Source: Paucilactobacillus oligofermentans DSM 15707 = LMG 22743 | Lineage (GTDB): Bacteria; Bacillota; Bacilli; Lactobacillales; Lactobacillaceae | Direction: 5' to 3' | NCBI RefSeq assembly: GCF_001434315.1 | Contig: NZ_AZFE01000003.1 | Span: 124,001 to 188,000, forward strand | DNA length: 64,000 nucleotides | In this document: piece by piece, positions 9,969 through 19,051 of the stretch | How the letters are laid out: each line of letters opens with the position of its first letter | Position numbering within the stretch: position 1 is the first letter of the stretch | Notes under the pieces: model-generated | What the model was told of the DNA's origin: nothing | Database searches by the model: none | Seen by the model: the letters and a program-made list of their open reading frames with translations, nothing else | Position numbers and translations under genes: made by a program

Positions 9969-9982
9969 TTACACCGTTTACC
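9969..9982 (-). promoter_or_regulatory. Imperfect cre-like site before glpF
   Basis: GGTAAACGGTGTAA on the minus strand matches TGWNANCGNTNWCA at all but two defined positions. CcpA control is possible but weakly supported. Confidence 0.25.
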
Positions 9983-10070
9983 ACTATACGTGACTTCAGG
10001 AGCTTAGTAAATGATAATTTTGGAAAGAAATCATATTTTGATTTGTTTGACAAGTGATTTTAACATTGAC

Positions 10071-11879
10071 TTACAATGATTGGATTTCTTGAGCGATTTT
10101 ATCGGCTGTTGAAAAAATAATATCGTTATTATTTGGTCGAGGACTAACAGTTGTAAACCACCGTTTTCCTTCAGTTGGGACACCCCAAAAATAGAGACCT
10201 GAACTAAGCTGCTCGGAGTCTGAAATCGTATTAATTGCACCGGTAGTATAATTGCTTTGATTTTTAAGTTTTAGCAGATAAGGTGATGCTAAACCAGATT
10301 TAATTAAATTAGTTATTAAATTACTGGTTGTTTTTTCAACATTAACCGCGGGTAGTCTAGCCTCTATAACAAAGCGAGCGTGAAACTTTTTATTGGGTGC
10401 CATTTCTGAAAAAGTAATAAATTCATTTGCTTTATGATCTATGCTTAATTTCATGTTTGGCTTTAAGATAGTTACGATACCAGCTTTAATGAGTGCTAAT
10501 AATTCTTCACTTCGAGATTCTGGAGGTCCGGCAGAAAGAAATGAGCTTTCTTTTTTGAATTGATTTAAAAAATATTTTTGGTAATCTTCGTCTGAAAGTA
10601 AGTTTTTATTGACGATCTGACGAATTACATCACGAATATCATGAAACATGTTAAATGCGGCAGTATATGGACCGGTTTTATTTCCTAATTTAGCATCGGT
10701 GATGTCAGCGATTAAGTAGTTTTCGATTGAGATTGGTTTTTGGCCTTTACCAAGAACCATTTCCCAATTCCAATAGTCAGTGGCTTCGATTGCAGAATGA
10801 TGAATTAATTCAGCATGGTTATCGGTGTTGGTAAATTCACCTAAGAATTCATTTACATCAATTGCTGGATATTTTAGTTGGATTAATTTTTCGTAGTAAA
10901 CATATTCAATTTCTTTATGAGCAAGTTTGATGAACTCTTTGCCATCTAAACTACCAGGTTGTTGATGATTTTCAATCCATTTAGATGTGAAAAAACGAGG
11001 TGGATAATTTTCATTAGTCGATTTTTGATTGATTCCTTTGGCGTGAAATGGAATTCCACGTGGTGAACCAGCGATGATTTGGGGCTCTTTACCAGAAGGA
11101 TGATAAATTAACTGACTGTTATCATCGCGGGAGTAATAACCATCTCGGCCCTTTGTAAGCAGTGTGATAGCATCTGAAAAACTTAAACCGAGTCCTCGAA
11201 GAATGATTGGTTCGTTAACTGCAACGCTTTTAAAATCATATTCTTGTGGATGGGTAGGAGTCAGATAGGCCAAATGATTGGTTTTAGCGAACTTGGAAAA
11301 TAATTGTTCATCATCATTTAATTGATTTTCAATGTGTCCTAGTGACATTGTGACTGCATCAGTAGTTAGTTTTTGATCATTTAATTCAACAATGAATTGA
11401 TTACTATTTTTTTTAATATTTAATACTTCATTATTAATTAGCTTAATATCAACGTTTCCTGGTAAATTAGACAATAAATGTTGATAGAACCAGCGTTGGT
11501 AAGTGCCAAATAGGCTTCGTGATGGATAATCATTTTTCTTGATTAAATTAGTTTCTTGAATCAAATTAGAATTGTTTGATAAATTGAGGCCATTAATGAA
11601 TTCCTTTGCACTATCTGTTTGTGACCATGCAAATAAACTAGGGCCAGTAACAATTGGACCATCAATTTTAACCGATTCATCAGTGAACAAGGAAACGAAA
11701 TTAGCATTGCTATTCATAATTAATTCATGTGGTTGGTCAGCTTGCCAAACCCGACCACCAATTCCATAAGGATCAAAGATGTTGATAGTTAGTTGTCTTG
11801 AATCATGGCGAAATCTTTCAATTAATCTTTCTAAAGTGACAAGTCCACGTGGACCAGCGCCGATAATAGTTACATGCAT
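10071..11879 (-). CDS. FAD/NAD(P)-binding protein (NAD_binding_9 type)
   Basis: A cytoplasmic flavoprotein-like enzyme of about 600 aa, a common but uncharacterised type in lactobacilli. The N-terminus has the dinucleotide-binding loop IIGAGPRGL (Gly7, Gly9, Gly12) of a Rossmann fold. Further typical pieces are ILRGLGLSFSDA in the middle and a C-terminal GLYFWGVPTEGKRWFT segment. The 602-aa length is full. No membrane segment or signal peptide is seen. It stands alone, between glpF and tRNA-Arg, in the place where the gap regulator cggR is found in several relatives. Substrate unknown. Confidence 0.8.
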   Translation of the reverse strand: MHVTIIGAGPRGLVTLERLIERFRHDSRQLTINIFDPYGIGGRVWQADQPHELIMNSNANFVSLFTDESVKIDGPIVTGPSLFAWSQTDSAKEFINGLNLSNNSNLIQETNLIKKNDYPSRSLFGTYQRWFYQHLLSNLPGNVDIKLINNEVLNIKKNSNQFIVELNDQKLTTDAVTMSLGHIENQLNDDEQLFSKFAKTNHLAYLTPTHPQEYDFKSVAVNEPIILRGLGLSFSDAITLLTKGRDGYYSRDDNSQLIYHPSGKEPQIIAGSPRGIPFHAKGINQKSTNENYPPRFFTSKWIENHQQPGSLDGKEFIKLAHKEIEYVYYEKLIQLKYPAIDVNEFLGEFTNTDNHAELIHHSAIEATDYWNWEMVLGKGQKPISIENYLIADITDAKLGNKTGPYTAAFNMFHDIRDVIRQIVNKNLLSDEDYQKYFLNQFKKESSFLSAGPPESRSEELLALIKAGIVTILKPNMKLSIDHKANEFITFSEMAPNKKFHARFVIEARLPAVNVEKTTSNLITNLIKSGLASPYLLKLKNQSNYTTGAINTISDSEQLSSGLYFWGVPTEGKRWFTTVSPRPNNNDIIFSTADKIAQEIQSL

Positions 11880-11968
11880 TAGATAGCCTCCGAAATTTAT
11901 GGTTGCTTCTATTATATGGTTATTTAGCGTTTAAGTATATTATTTGATTTTTAAGCTGAATAAGATAA

Positions 11969-12012
11969 AAAAGTCCTTATTAACTACATTACCGTAGTCA
12001 ATAAGGACTTTT
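11969..12012 (-). terminator. Terminator of tRNA-Arg
   Basis: A 19-bp stem with one G-T pair (11969-11987 / 11994-12012) lies just downstream of the tRNA, with a T-run on the minus strand. The plus-strand copy also ends in T. Confidence 0.85.
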
Positions 12013-12017
12013 AGGGA

Positions 12018-12089
12018 TGCGCCCCCCCGGAGTCGAACCGGGATCTCAAGAACCGGAATCTTACGTGCGATCCATTACACTAGGGGCGC
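12018..12089 (-). tRNA. tRNA-Arg (anticodon CCG)
   Basis: Full cloverleaf on the minus strand: acceptor GCGCCCC, anticodon stem TAAGA/TCTTG with loop TTCCGGT, T-arm CCCGG-TTCGACT-CCGGG and discriminator A. CCA is not encoded. Anticodon CCG reads CGG, a rare codon in this AT-rich sequence. Length 72 nt. Confidence 0.95.
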
Positions 12090-12102
12090 TTAACAATCTT
12101 TA

Positions 12103-12131
12103 ATGTTACTGTAAAAGTTCATAAAAAACAA
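12103..12131 (-). promoter_or_regulatory. tRNA-Arg promoter
   Basis: Minus strand TTGTTT (12126-12131), 17 bases, TAACAT (12103-12108). The rest of the 268-bp stretch to gap holds only the gap promoter. Confidence 0.5.
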
Positions 12132-12276
12132 GAAAAATTCGTAATTAGTATTGTAGCCATATTTTTATTAATCGGATTTTAATTAAATAAGCAGACTACT
12201 AGACTAATTATGATATTTCGAGTATTATTTCGGTGTATCAAAGGGTAGATATTAACTTTTTGTTTTGTATAGAAAG

Positions 12277-12304
12277 TTGTATTTTTAGTGCAACGTGATA
12301 TACT
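12277..12304 (+). promoter_or_regulatory. Candidate gap promoter
   Basis: TTGTAT (12277-12282), 16 bases, TATACT (12299-12304). No CggR-type or cre operator was recognised around it. Confidence 0.55.
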
Positions 12305-12357
12305 TAACAAGTACGTTTTATTAAAATAATCTATTTCCTAAAGGAGGAAATTACAGT

Positions 12358-13374
12358 ATGACTGTAAAAATTGGTATTAATGGATTTGGCCGTATCGGTC
12401 GTCTTGCCTTCCGTCGTATTCACGAACTAGGCTCTATCTCAAATGACATTGAAGTGGTTGCAATTAATGATTTAACTACACCTTCAATGTTGGCATATTT
12501 ACTTAAATATGATTCAACTCATGGTGCATTCCCTGGTGAAGTTAGTTCAACAGATACTGCAATCGTAGTTGATGGCAAAGAATACCCAGTTTACGCAGAA
12601 CGTGACGCAGTAAATATTCCTTGGGTTAAAAATGATGGTGTTGATTTTGTACTTGAATGTACAGGTTTCTACACTTCAAAAGAAAAAGCACAAGCACATA
12701 TTACTGCTGGTGCAAAACGTGTCTTAATCTCAGCTCCTGCTGGTGATATCAAAACTGTTGTTCCAGGTGTTAACTTGGATATCCTTGACAGTTCAGATGT
12801 TATCGTTTCAGCTGGATCATGTACTACTAGCTGTTTAGCACCAATGGCATATTTCTTGAATAATGCCTTTGGTATTGAAGTTGGTACTATGACAACTATT
12901 CATGCATTTACTGCAACACAAGCACTCCTTGATGGACCTCGTGGAAGCAAAATGCGTAATAACCGTTCTGCAAGTGTTAATACTATTCCTCATTCAACTG
13001 GTGCTGCTAAGGCTATTGGTCTTGTAGTTCCTGAATTGAAGGGTAAGTTAAAGGGACATGCACAACGTGTTGGTGTTGTTGATGGTTCATTAACTGAATT
13101 AGTTACAATTCTTGACAAAAAGGTTACTGAAGAAGAAATTAATGCTGTTATGGAAAAAGCTTCAGCAAACAATGATGCCTTTGGTTACACTAAAGACGAA
13201 ATCGTTTCAAGCGATATCATTGGAAGCACATTCGGTTCAGTTTTCGATCCTTCACAAACTGAAGTTACAACTGCTGGTGACAAGCAAATCGTTAAGACGG
13301 TTGCTTGGTATGATAACGAAAACGGATTTACTTGTAACATGGTCCGTACACTTTTGAAATTCGCCACACTTTAA
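12358..13374 (+). CDS. gap: Glyceraldehyde-3-phosphate dehydrogenase
   Basis: Converts glyceraldehyde 3-phosphate, NAD+ and phosphate to 1,3-bisphosphoglycerate in glycolysis. The 338-aa protein begins with the NAD-binding [14 protein letters not shown]. The catalytic Cys155 is in [11 protein letters not shown] and His182 in [10 protein letters not shown]. In most homologues the sequence reads ASCTTN around the cysteine, so Gly and Ser here are small deviations. The C-terminus [14 protein letters not shown] is typical. Codon use is that of a highly expressed gene. It is followed by a terminator before pgk; cggR is missing upstream. Confidence 0.97.
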   Translation: MTVKIGINGFGRIGRLAFRRIHELGSISNDIEVVAINDLTTPSMLAYLLKYDSTHGAFPGEVSSTDTAIVVDGKEYPVYAERDAVNIPWVKNDGVDFVLECTGFYTSKEKAQAHITAGAKRVLISAPAGDIKTVVPGVNLDILDSSDVIVSAGSCTTSCLAPMAYFLNNAFGIEVGTMTTIHAFTATQALLDGPRGSKMRNNRSASVNTIPHSTGAAKAIGLVVPELKGKLKGHAQRVGVVDGSLTELVTILDKKVTEEEINAVMEKASANNDAFGYTKDEIVSSDIIGSTFGSVFDPSQTEVTTAGDKQIVKTVAWYDNENGFTCNMVRTLLKFATL

Positions 13375-13395
13375 GATAAATAATTCTTGAATTGA

Positions 13396-13428
13396 AAAGC
13401 GGGAGGAGATTATCTCCTCCCCTTTTTT
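13396..13428 (+). terminator. Terminator between gap and pgk
   Basis: GGGAGGAGA-TTA-TCTCCTCCC (13401-13421) is a very stable hairpin followed by CTTTTTT. Some read-through into pgk is likely, since no clear pgk promoter is seen. Confidence 0.85.
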
Positions 13429-13456
13429 AATTTAATTAATAAATAGGAGGATTAAC

Positions 13457-14659
13457 ATGGCTAAATTAACTGTTGAAGATCTAAATTTAGAAGGTAAAAA
13501 AGTTTTAATGCGCGTGGACTTTAATGTTCCTATTAAAGATGGCGTAATCGGTAATGATAATCGAATTGTGGCTGCTTTGAAGACAATTCAATATGTAACT
13601 GACAAGGGTGGTCGTGCAATCTTGCTTTCTCACCTTGGTCGTATCAAAAAAGAAGAAGACAAGCCAGCACTTTCAATGCGTCCAGTTGCTGAACGTCTTT
13701 CAAATCTTTTGAACAAGCCAGTTACTTTTGTACCAACTACAGAAGGTAAACAACTTGAAGATGCCATTGATGGTCTAAATAACGGTGATGTTTTAGTTAT
13801 GGAAAATACTCGTTATGAAGATGTTGCTAACGGCGAATATGTTAAACGCGAATCAGGTAACGATGCTGACCTAGGTAAGTATTGGGCTTCACTTGGTGAT
13901 GTGTTTGTTAATGATGCGTTCGGTACTGCCCATCGTGCCCATGCTTCTAATGTTGGAATTGCTTCTAACATGACACAAGCTGCTGCCGGTTTCTTAATGG
14001 AAAAAGAAATTAAGTTTATCGGTGAAGCTGTTGATAAGCCAGCTCATCCATTTGTTGCCATCCTTGGTGGTGCAAAGGTTTCTGACAAGATTGGTGTTAT
14101 CAATAACTTATTGAGCAAAGCTGACAAAGTTATTGTTGGTGGTGGAATGACTTATACATTCTACGCTGCTAAGGGAATGACAATCGGTAACTCACTTGTT
14201 GAAACTGATAAGATTGATATGGCTAAAGAAATCTTGGATAAAGCAGGCGATAAGCTTGTTTTACCAGTTGATTCAATTGTTGCCAAAGAATTTAGTAATG
14301 ATGCAGAACAGATGACTGTTGATGGTGATATTCCTGATGGTTATATGGCACTTGATATTGGACCTAAGTCAGTTGACTTGTTCAAAGATGTTCTTAAAGA
14401 TGCTAAAACTGTTGTATGGAACGGACCAATGGGTGTGTTCGAAATGAGTAACTATGCCAAGGGAACACTTGAAGTTGGAGAATTCTTAGGTACACTTACT
14501 GATGCAACAACAATTGTTGGTGGTGGTGATTCAACTGCTGCCGTTCAACAATTAGGGGTTGGCGATCGTTTGACACATATCTCTACAGGTGGTGGAGCAT
14601 CACTTGAATATCTTGAAGGAAAAACTCTTCCAGGTATTGCTGCAATTTCAGATAAATAA
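13457..14659 (+). CDS. pgk: Phosphoglycerate kinase
   Basis: Transfers phosphate from 1,3-bisphosphoglycerate to ADP. The 400-aa protein shows the signature [16 protein letters not shown] near the N-terminus, the basic [12 protein letters not shown], and the C-terminal nucleotide-binding [10 protein letters not shown] and [16 protein letters not shown] precedes the ATG. Full length and codon-biased. It probably shares transcription with gap by read-through and ends at its own terminator. Confidence 0.98.
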   Translation: MAKLTVEDLNLEGKKVLMRVDFNVPIKDGVIGNDNRIVAALKTIQYVTDKGGRAILLSHLGRIKKEEDKPALSMRPVAERLSNLLNKPVTFVPTTEGKQLEDAIDGLNNGDVLVMENTRYEDVANGEYVKRESGNDADLGKYWASLGDVFVNDAFGTAHRAHASNVGIASNMTQAAAGFLMEKEIKFIGEAVDKPAHPFVAILGGAKVSDKIGVINNLLSKADKVIVGGGMTYTFYAAKGMTIGNSLVETDKIDMAKEILDKAGDKLVLPVDSIVAKEFSNDAEQMTVDGDIPDGYMALDIGPKSVDLFKDVLKDAKTVVWNGPMGVFEMSNYAKGTLEVGEFLGTLTDATTIVGGGDSTAAVQQLGVGDRLTHISTGGGASLEYLEGKTLPGIAAISDK

Positions 14660-14671
14660 AATTATTAATAG

Positions 14672-14711
14672 AAATGTTAAAGTTGTAATTACGGCTTTAA
14701 CATTTTTTTTA
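14672..14711 (+). terminator. Terminator of pgk
   Basis: AAATGTTAAAG pairs with CTTTAACATTT around a 12-base loop, followed by T-run. It separates gap-pgk from tpiA. Confidence 0.85.
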
Positions 14712-14742
14712 GTTTATAATGATAATTAACTTTACTAGCCAT

Positions 14743-14763
14743 TTTTACTTAACTTAAGTAAAA
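14743..14763 (+). promoter_or_regulatory. Perfect 21-bp palindrome before tpiA
   Basis: TTTTACTTAA-C-TTAAGTAAAA, ten-base arms with one central base, 38 bp before the tpiA start. It overlaps a possible -10 TAAAAT (14759-14764). It looks like an operator for a dimeric repressor; none is identified. Confidence 0.45.
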
Positions 14764-14800
14764 TTAATTGTGTAAAGACTTTTAATTCGGAGGTGTAGTT

Positions 14801-15556
14801 ATGAGAACTCCATTTGTAGTTGGAAATTGGAAGATGAATAAGACGGCTGCTGAGGCAATACAATTTGTGCAAGAAGTCGCAAAAGGACTACCTAGTCAGT
14901 CTATAGTTGAAAGTGCAGTAGCAGTGTCACCATTATATTTACAATCAATGGTAACAGCTGCAAAAGATTGTCCGCTCGAAATTATGGGTGAAAATATTTT
15001 TTATGAACAATCAGGTGCATACACTGGTGAAGTCAGTCCACAAGTTTTGAAAGAAGTGGGAGCTAATTATGTATTATTAGGCCACTCGGAACGGCGGATG
15101 TATTTTCATGAGTCTGATGAAATTATTAATCGAAAAGTCATGGCCGCACTGGAAGTAGGTTTGAAACCAATTATTTGTTGTGATGAAACAATGGGTCGAC
15201 AAGCAACTGGTGACCAAATTCATTGGGTAGTTAGCCAAATTTTAACTGATTTACGGGGCTTGACTGATGAGCAAATGAAACAGATTGCGATTGCTTATGA
15301 ACCAAGTTGGGCAATTGGAACTGGAACTAGTGCCACAGCTGAGCAGGCTGAAGAAGGATGTTATTTAATTCGTCAAACAGTTGCTGATATTTATAATGAC
15401 GAAATTGCAAATGAAATCCGCGTGCTTTACGGTGGATCAGTTAATCCTGATAATATTGCTGATTTGATGGCAAAACGGGATATTGATGGAGTATTAGTAG
15501 GGAATGCAAGCTTGCAATCAGATTCATTCTTAAAATTGGTGAATTATCAAAAATAG
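14801..15556 (+). CDS. tpiA: Triosephosphate isomerase
   Basis: Interconverts dihydroxyacetone phosphate and glyceraldehyde 3-phosphate. The 251-aa protein has the active-site residues Lys11 (GNWKMNK), His95 (LLGHSERR) and Glu167 (AIAYEPSWAIGTG) and the phosphate-binding YGGSVNP. CGGAGGTG precedes the ATG. The gene has its own leader with a palindrome and is followed after three bases by a short-chain dehydrogenase, with no terminator between, so tpiA-SDR probably form one transcript. Confidence 0.98.
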   Translation: MRTPFVVGNWKMNKTAAEAIQFVQEVAKGLPSQSIVESAVAVSPLYLQSMVTAAKDCPLEIMGENIFYEQSGAYTGEVSPQVLKEVGANYVLLGHSERRMYFHESDEIINRKVMAALEVGLKPIICCDETMGRQATGDQIHWVVSQILTDLRGLTDEQMKQIAIAYEPSWAIGTGTSATAEQAEEGCYLIRQTVADIYNDEIANEIRVLYGGSVNPDNIADLMAKRDIDGVLVGNASLQSDSFLKLVNYQK

Positions 15557-15559
15557 AAA

Positions 15560-16291
15560 GTGCAAACAAAAATGACGGATTTAGTAAATAAAAAAATTTT
15601 GATTATTGGTGGTACTTCTGGCTTTGGCTTGAAAACAGCGGAATTAGTTTCATCGTTGAGGGCAGAGGTAGTTTTAATTGGCCGAGATAAAACCCGGTTG
15701 AATGATGCGATCAAGAAAATTAATAATCAAAATGTAACTGGTGAGGCATTTGATGCAACTGATACCAAACAGTTAAATTACTTTTTGAGCAACCATGATA
15801 AATTTGATCATATTATTTCAATGCTTGGTGGTGCAATGGGCGGTGGCTTTATTGAAGCATCGTTTGATGAAATTCACCAAGCAATCGATGATAAATTTTT
15901 TGCTAATTTAAAAATTGCTAAAAGTGTTTGGCAACATATTGCCGAGGATGGCAGTCTGATATTTACTAGCGGATCTGGAGGACATCCTGCAGATGCGTCA
16001 GGTGCAATTATTGGCAATCAAGCGATTGAAACCATGGTAACTGGATTAGCGGTTGAATTGGCTCCTAAAATTCGGGTGAATGCTGTTTCGCCAACGTGGA
16101 CACCAACCGGACTGTGGCGTGGCCTTACAGATAATGACTTGCAAAATAATCAAGCTCAAATGGTTAGTCAGATTCCGTTGAAACGAGTTTCAAAACTTGA
16201 TGAAGTTGCACAGGCTTATGTATTTTTAATGCAAAATAATTTTGTTACAGGTCAAACAATCCGCGTTGATGGTGGTATATCCGTAAATTAA
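15560..16291 (+). CDS. Short-chain dehydrogenase family protein without Tyr/Lys dyad
   Basis: A Rossmann-fold protein of 243 aa (GTG start) or 239 aa (ATG at 15572); neither has a strong ribosome binding site. The cofactor loop GGTSGFG is intact, and the later part ends with IRVNAVSPTWTPTGLW and the family C-terminus GQTIRVDGGIS. At the position of the catalytic YxxxK it reads AIIGNQAIE, so both Tyr and Lys are absent; only the preceding Ser (TSGSGG) is kept. Other SDR subgroups with this change exist. It may bind NAD(P) without classical catalysis. Its place between tpiA and eno is unusual. Confidence 0.8.
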   Translation: MQTKMTDLVNKKILIIGGTSGFGLKTAELVSSLRAEVVLIGRDKTRLNDAIKKINNQNVTGEAFDATDTKQLNYFLSNHDKFDHIISMLGGAMGGGFIEASFDEIHQAIDDKFFANLKIAKSVWQHIAEDGSLIFTSGSGGHPADASGAIIGNQAIETMVTGLAVELAPKIRVNAVSPTWTPTGLWRGLTDNDLQNNQAQMVSQIPLKRVSKLDEVAQAYVFLMQNNFVTGQTIRVDGGISVN

Positions 16292-16356
16292 GATAACCAT
16301 TATTTAGGATATTGATTGAACTTTAGACTTAGTATTGAGATTTATTGTTAAATGGC

Positions 16357-16385
16357 TTGTTTTTAATTGCACAAAATAATACAAT
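16357..16385 (+). promoter_or_regulatory. eno promoter
   Basis: TTGTTT (16357-16362), 17 bases, TACAAT (16380-16385). The leader after it starts TGTGTAAAG, a string also found in the tpiA leader at 14769. Confidence 0.65.
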
Positions 16386-16410
16386 TATATGTGTAAAGTT
16401 TTAAAATTAA

Positions 16411-17754
<1,344 letters not shown>

Positions 17755-17766
17755 TCTTTTAAAATG

Positions 17767-17811
17767 AAAAACTACTGCCTAGGTACTCGTATCTAGATTG
17801 TAGTTTTTTTT
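17767..17811 (+). terminator. Terminator of eno
   Basis: AAAAACTAC and GTAGTTTTT form the base, with an inner CTAG...CTAG pairing, and a T-run follows. Confidence 0.8.
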
Positions 17812-17930
17812 ATTTGCAGTATAATGAATGAATTAGTTAAATTTATTGATTTTCATGATTAGTGAGATTTTTAAATTTTAGTAAATCTAAATCAGCCCGT
17901 TTAAAAAAAGTAGAATGCTTTGATTATCTA

Positions 17931-17939
17931 TGCTATAAT
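17931..17939 (+). promoter_or_regulatory. Extended -10 promoter of secG
   Basis: TGC-TATAAT at 17931-17939; no good -35 is seen at the right distance. The rest of the 226-bp gap after eno is AT-rich without further signals. Confidence 0.6.
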
Positions 17940-17980
17940 TCAGTAGTATTTGTATCGGGTTAAATTAGGAGGAATTTTCC

Positions 17981-18220
17981 TTGTATAACATTCTTTTAAC
18001 AGTATTTTTGATAATATGTGTATTATTGATTGCATGTGTAATGATGCAACCATCTAAAACAAGTAATGATGCTATGTCAGCTTTAACAGGTGGTGCTGGT
18101 GATTTATTTTCACGAAAAAAAGCCCGCGGATTTGAAGCAGTAATGCAAGTAACCACTACAATTATGGGTGCCGTATTTTTTATTGTAGCTATTGCATTGG
18201 TATATTTGTCATCACATTAA
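17981..18220 (+). CDS. secG: Protein translocase subunit SecG
   Basis: SecG is the small subunit of the SecYEG channel. The 79-aa protein has two membrane helices (about residues 3-21 and 56-76) and the loop MMQPSKTSNDAMSALTGGAG with the conserved Gln-Pro and Gly-rich part. The start is TTG, supported by AGGAGG at 17968-17973. The order secG-esterase-rnr-smpB is conserved in Lactobacillales. Confidence 0.95.
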   Translation: MYNILLTVFLIICVLLIACVMMQPSKTSNDAMSALTGGAGDLFSRKKARGFEAVMQVTTTIMGAVFFIVAIALVYLSSH

Positions 18221-18222
18221 AC

Positions 18223-18257
18223 AAAAAACCTCCTGTTAATTTTACAGGAGGTTTTTT
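18223..18257 (+). terminator. Terminator after secG
   Basis: AAAAAACCTCCTGT / ACAGGAGGTTTTTT, 14 bp, seven-base loop. It lies within the secG-est interval, so the downstream genes depend on read-through or on a promoter not seen. Confidence 0.85.
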
Positions 18258-18280
18258 GTTGTCAGAAAGGAATTTACTAT

Positions 18281-19051
18281 ATGGTAAGAGAACCTGAGCC
18301 ATTTTTATTTGAACATGGACCTAATGCCGTTATATTATTGCACGCATATGCGGGTAGTAGCAATGATATGAGAATGATGGGGAGGGCACTTGAAAAAGAC
18401 GAGTATACTGTCTATGCGCCTATTTTTACCGGTCATGGAACTAAAAAACCAACGGATGTAATTAGTGAAGGATCACCTGAAAAATGGTTAAACGATGCAC
18501 AACAGGCAGTTGAATTTATGCTGAACAAAGGCTATCGTTCACTTGCTATTTTTGGTTTATCAATGGGTGGTATTTATACAACTAAAATGCTAGAGACATA
18601 TCCGGAATTGGTTGCTGGTGGAACCTTTAGTTCTCCCGTAGTCAGAGTAGGTAGTTCTAATGTAGCGGTTGAATTCCCTAAAATGGCAGCACGAAGATAT
18701 GATAGAATGGATACAGATAGTGAAGAAAAAAAGCAGGGGCTTCAGTGGATTGGTGAGAATGTTCAATCACAGTTAGATGCGATTGAACGGTTTGCAAAAT
18801 CGGTCGAACATGATTTAGATAAGATTAATGTTCCGTTTTTTGTTGCTCAAGGGAGCGCAGACGAAATGATTGACCCTGAAAATGGGGATGCCCTAAAAAA
18901 TCGCTTAACAAAACTAAATAAAAAGGTAGAATTTCATAGTTATCCAGATGCAACACATGTCCTTACCGTTAATTCGGCGCATCATGCATTGGAACATGAC
19001 GTTCGTAACTTTTTATCAAAAATATTTGAGGTAGAAAATGACAGAAAGTAA
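18281..19051 (+). CDS. est: Alpha/beta-hydrolase carboxylesterase
   Basis: A cytoplasmic serine esterase of the Est30/monoacylglycerol-lipase-like type, 256 aa. The nucleophile Ser94 is in FGLSMGG, the oxyanion region is LLHAYAGSS, the acid is likely Asp in AQGSADEMID and the His is in DATHVLT. Such enzymes hydrolyse short acyl esters. The gene overlaps rnr by 14 bases, indicating coupled translation. The physiological substrate is unknown. Confidence 0.92.
   Translation: MVREPEPFLFEHGPNAVILLHAYAGSSNDMRMMGRALEKDEYTVYAPIFTGHGTKKPTDVISEGSPEKWLNDAQQAVEFMLNKGYRSLAIFGLSMGGIYTTKMLETYPELVAGGTFSSPVVRVGSSNVAVEFPKMAARRYDRMDTDSEEKKQGLQWIGENVQSQLDAIERFAKSVEHDLDKINVPFFVAQGSADEMIDPENGDALKNRLTKLNKKVEFHSYPDATHVLTVNSAHHALEHDVRNFLSKIFEVENDRK

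Noticed and set aside
9969-9982. cre controlling glpF as a firm call
   Set aside because: Two mismatches in defined positions; kept only as a low-confidence feature.
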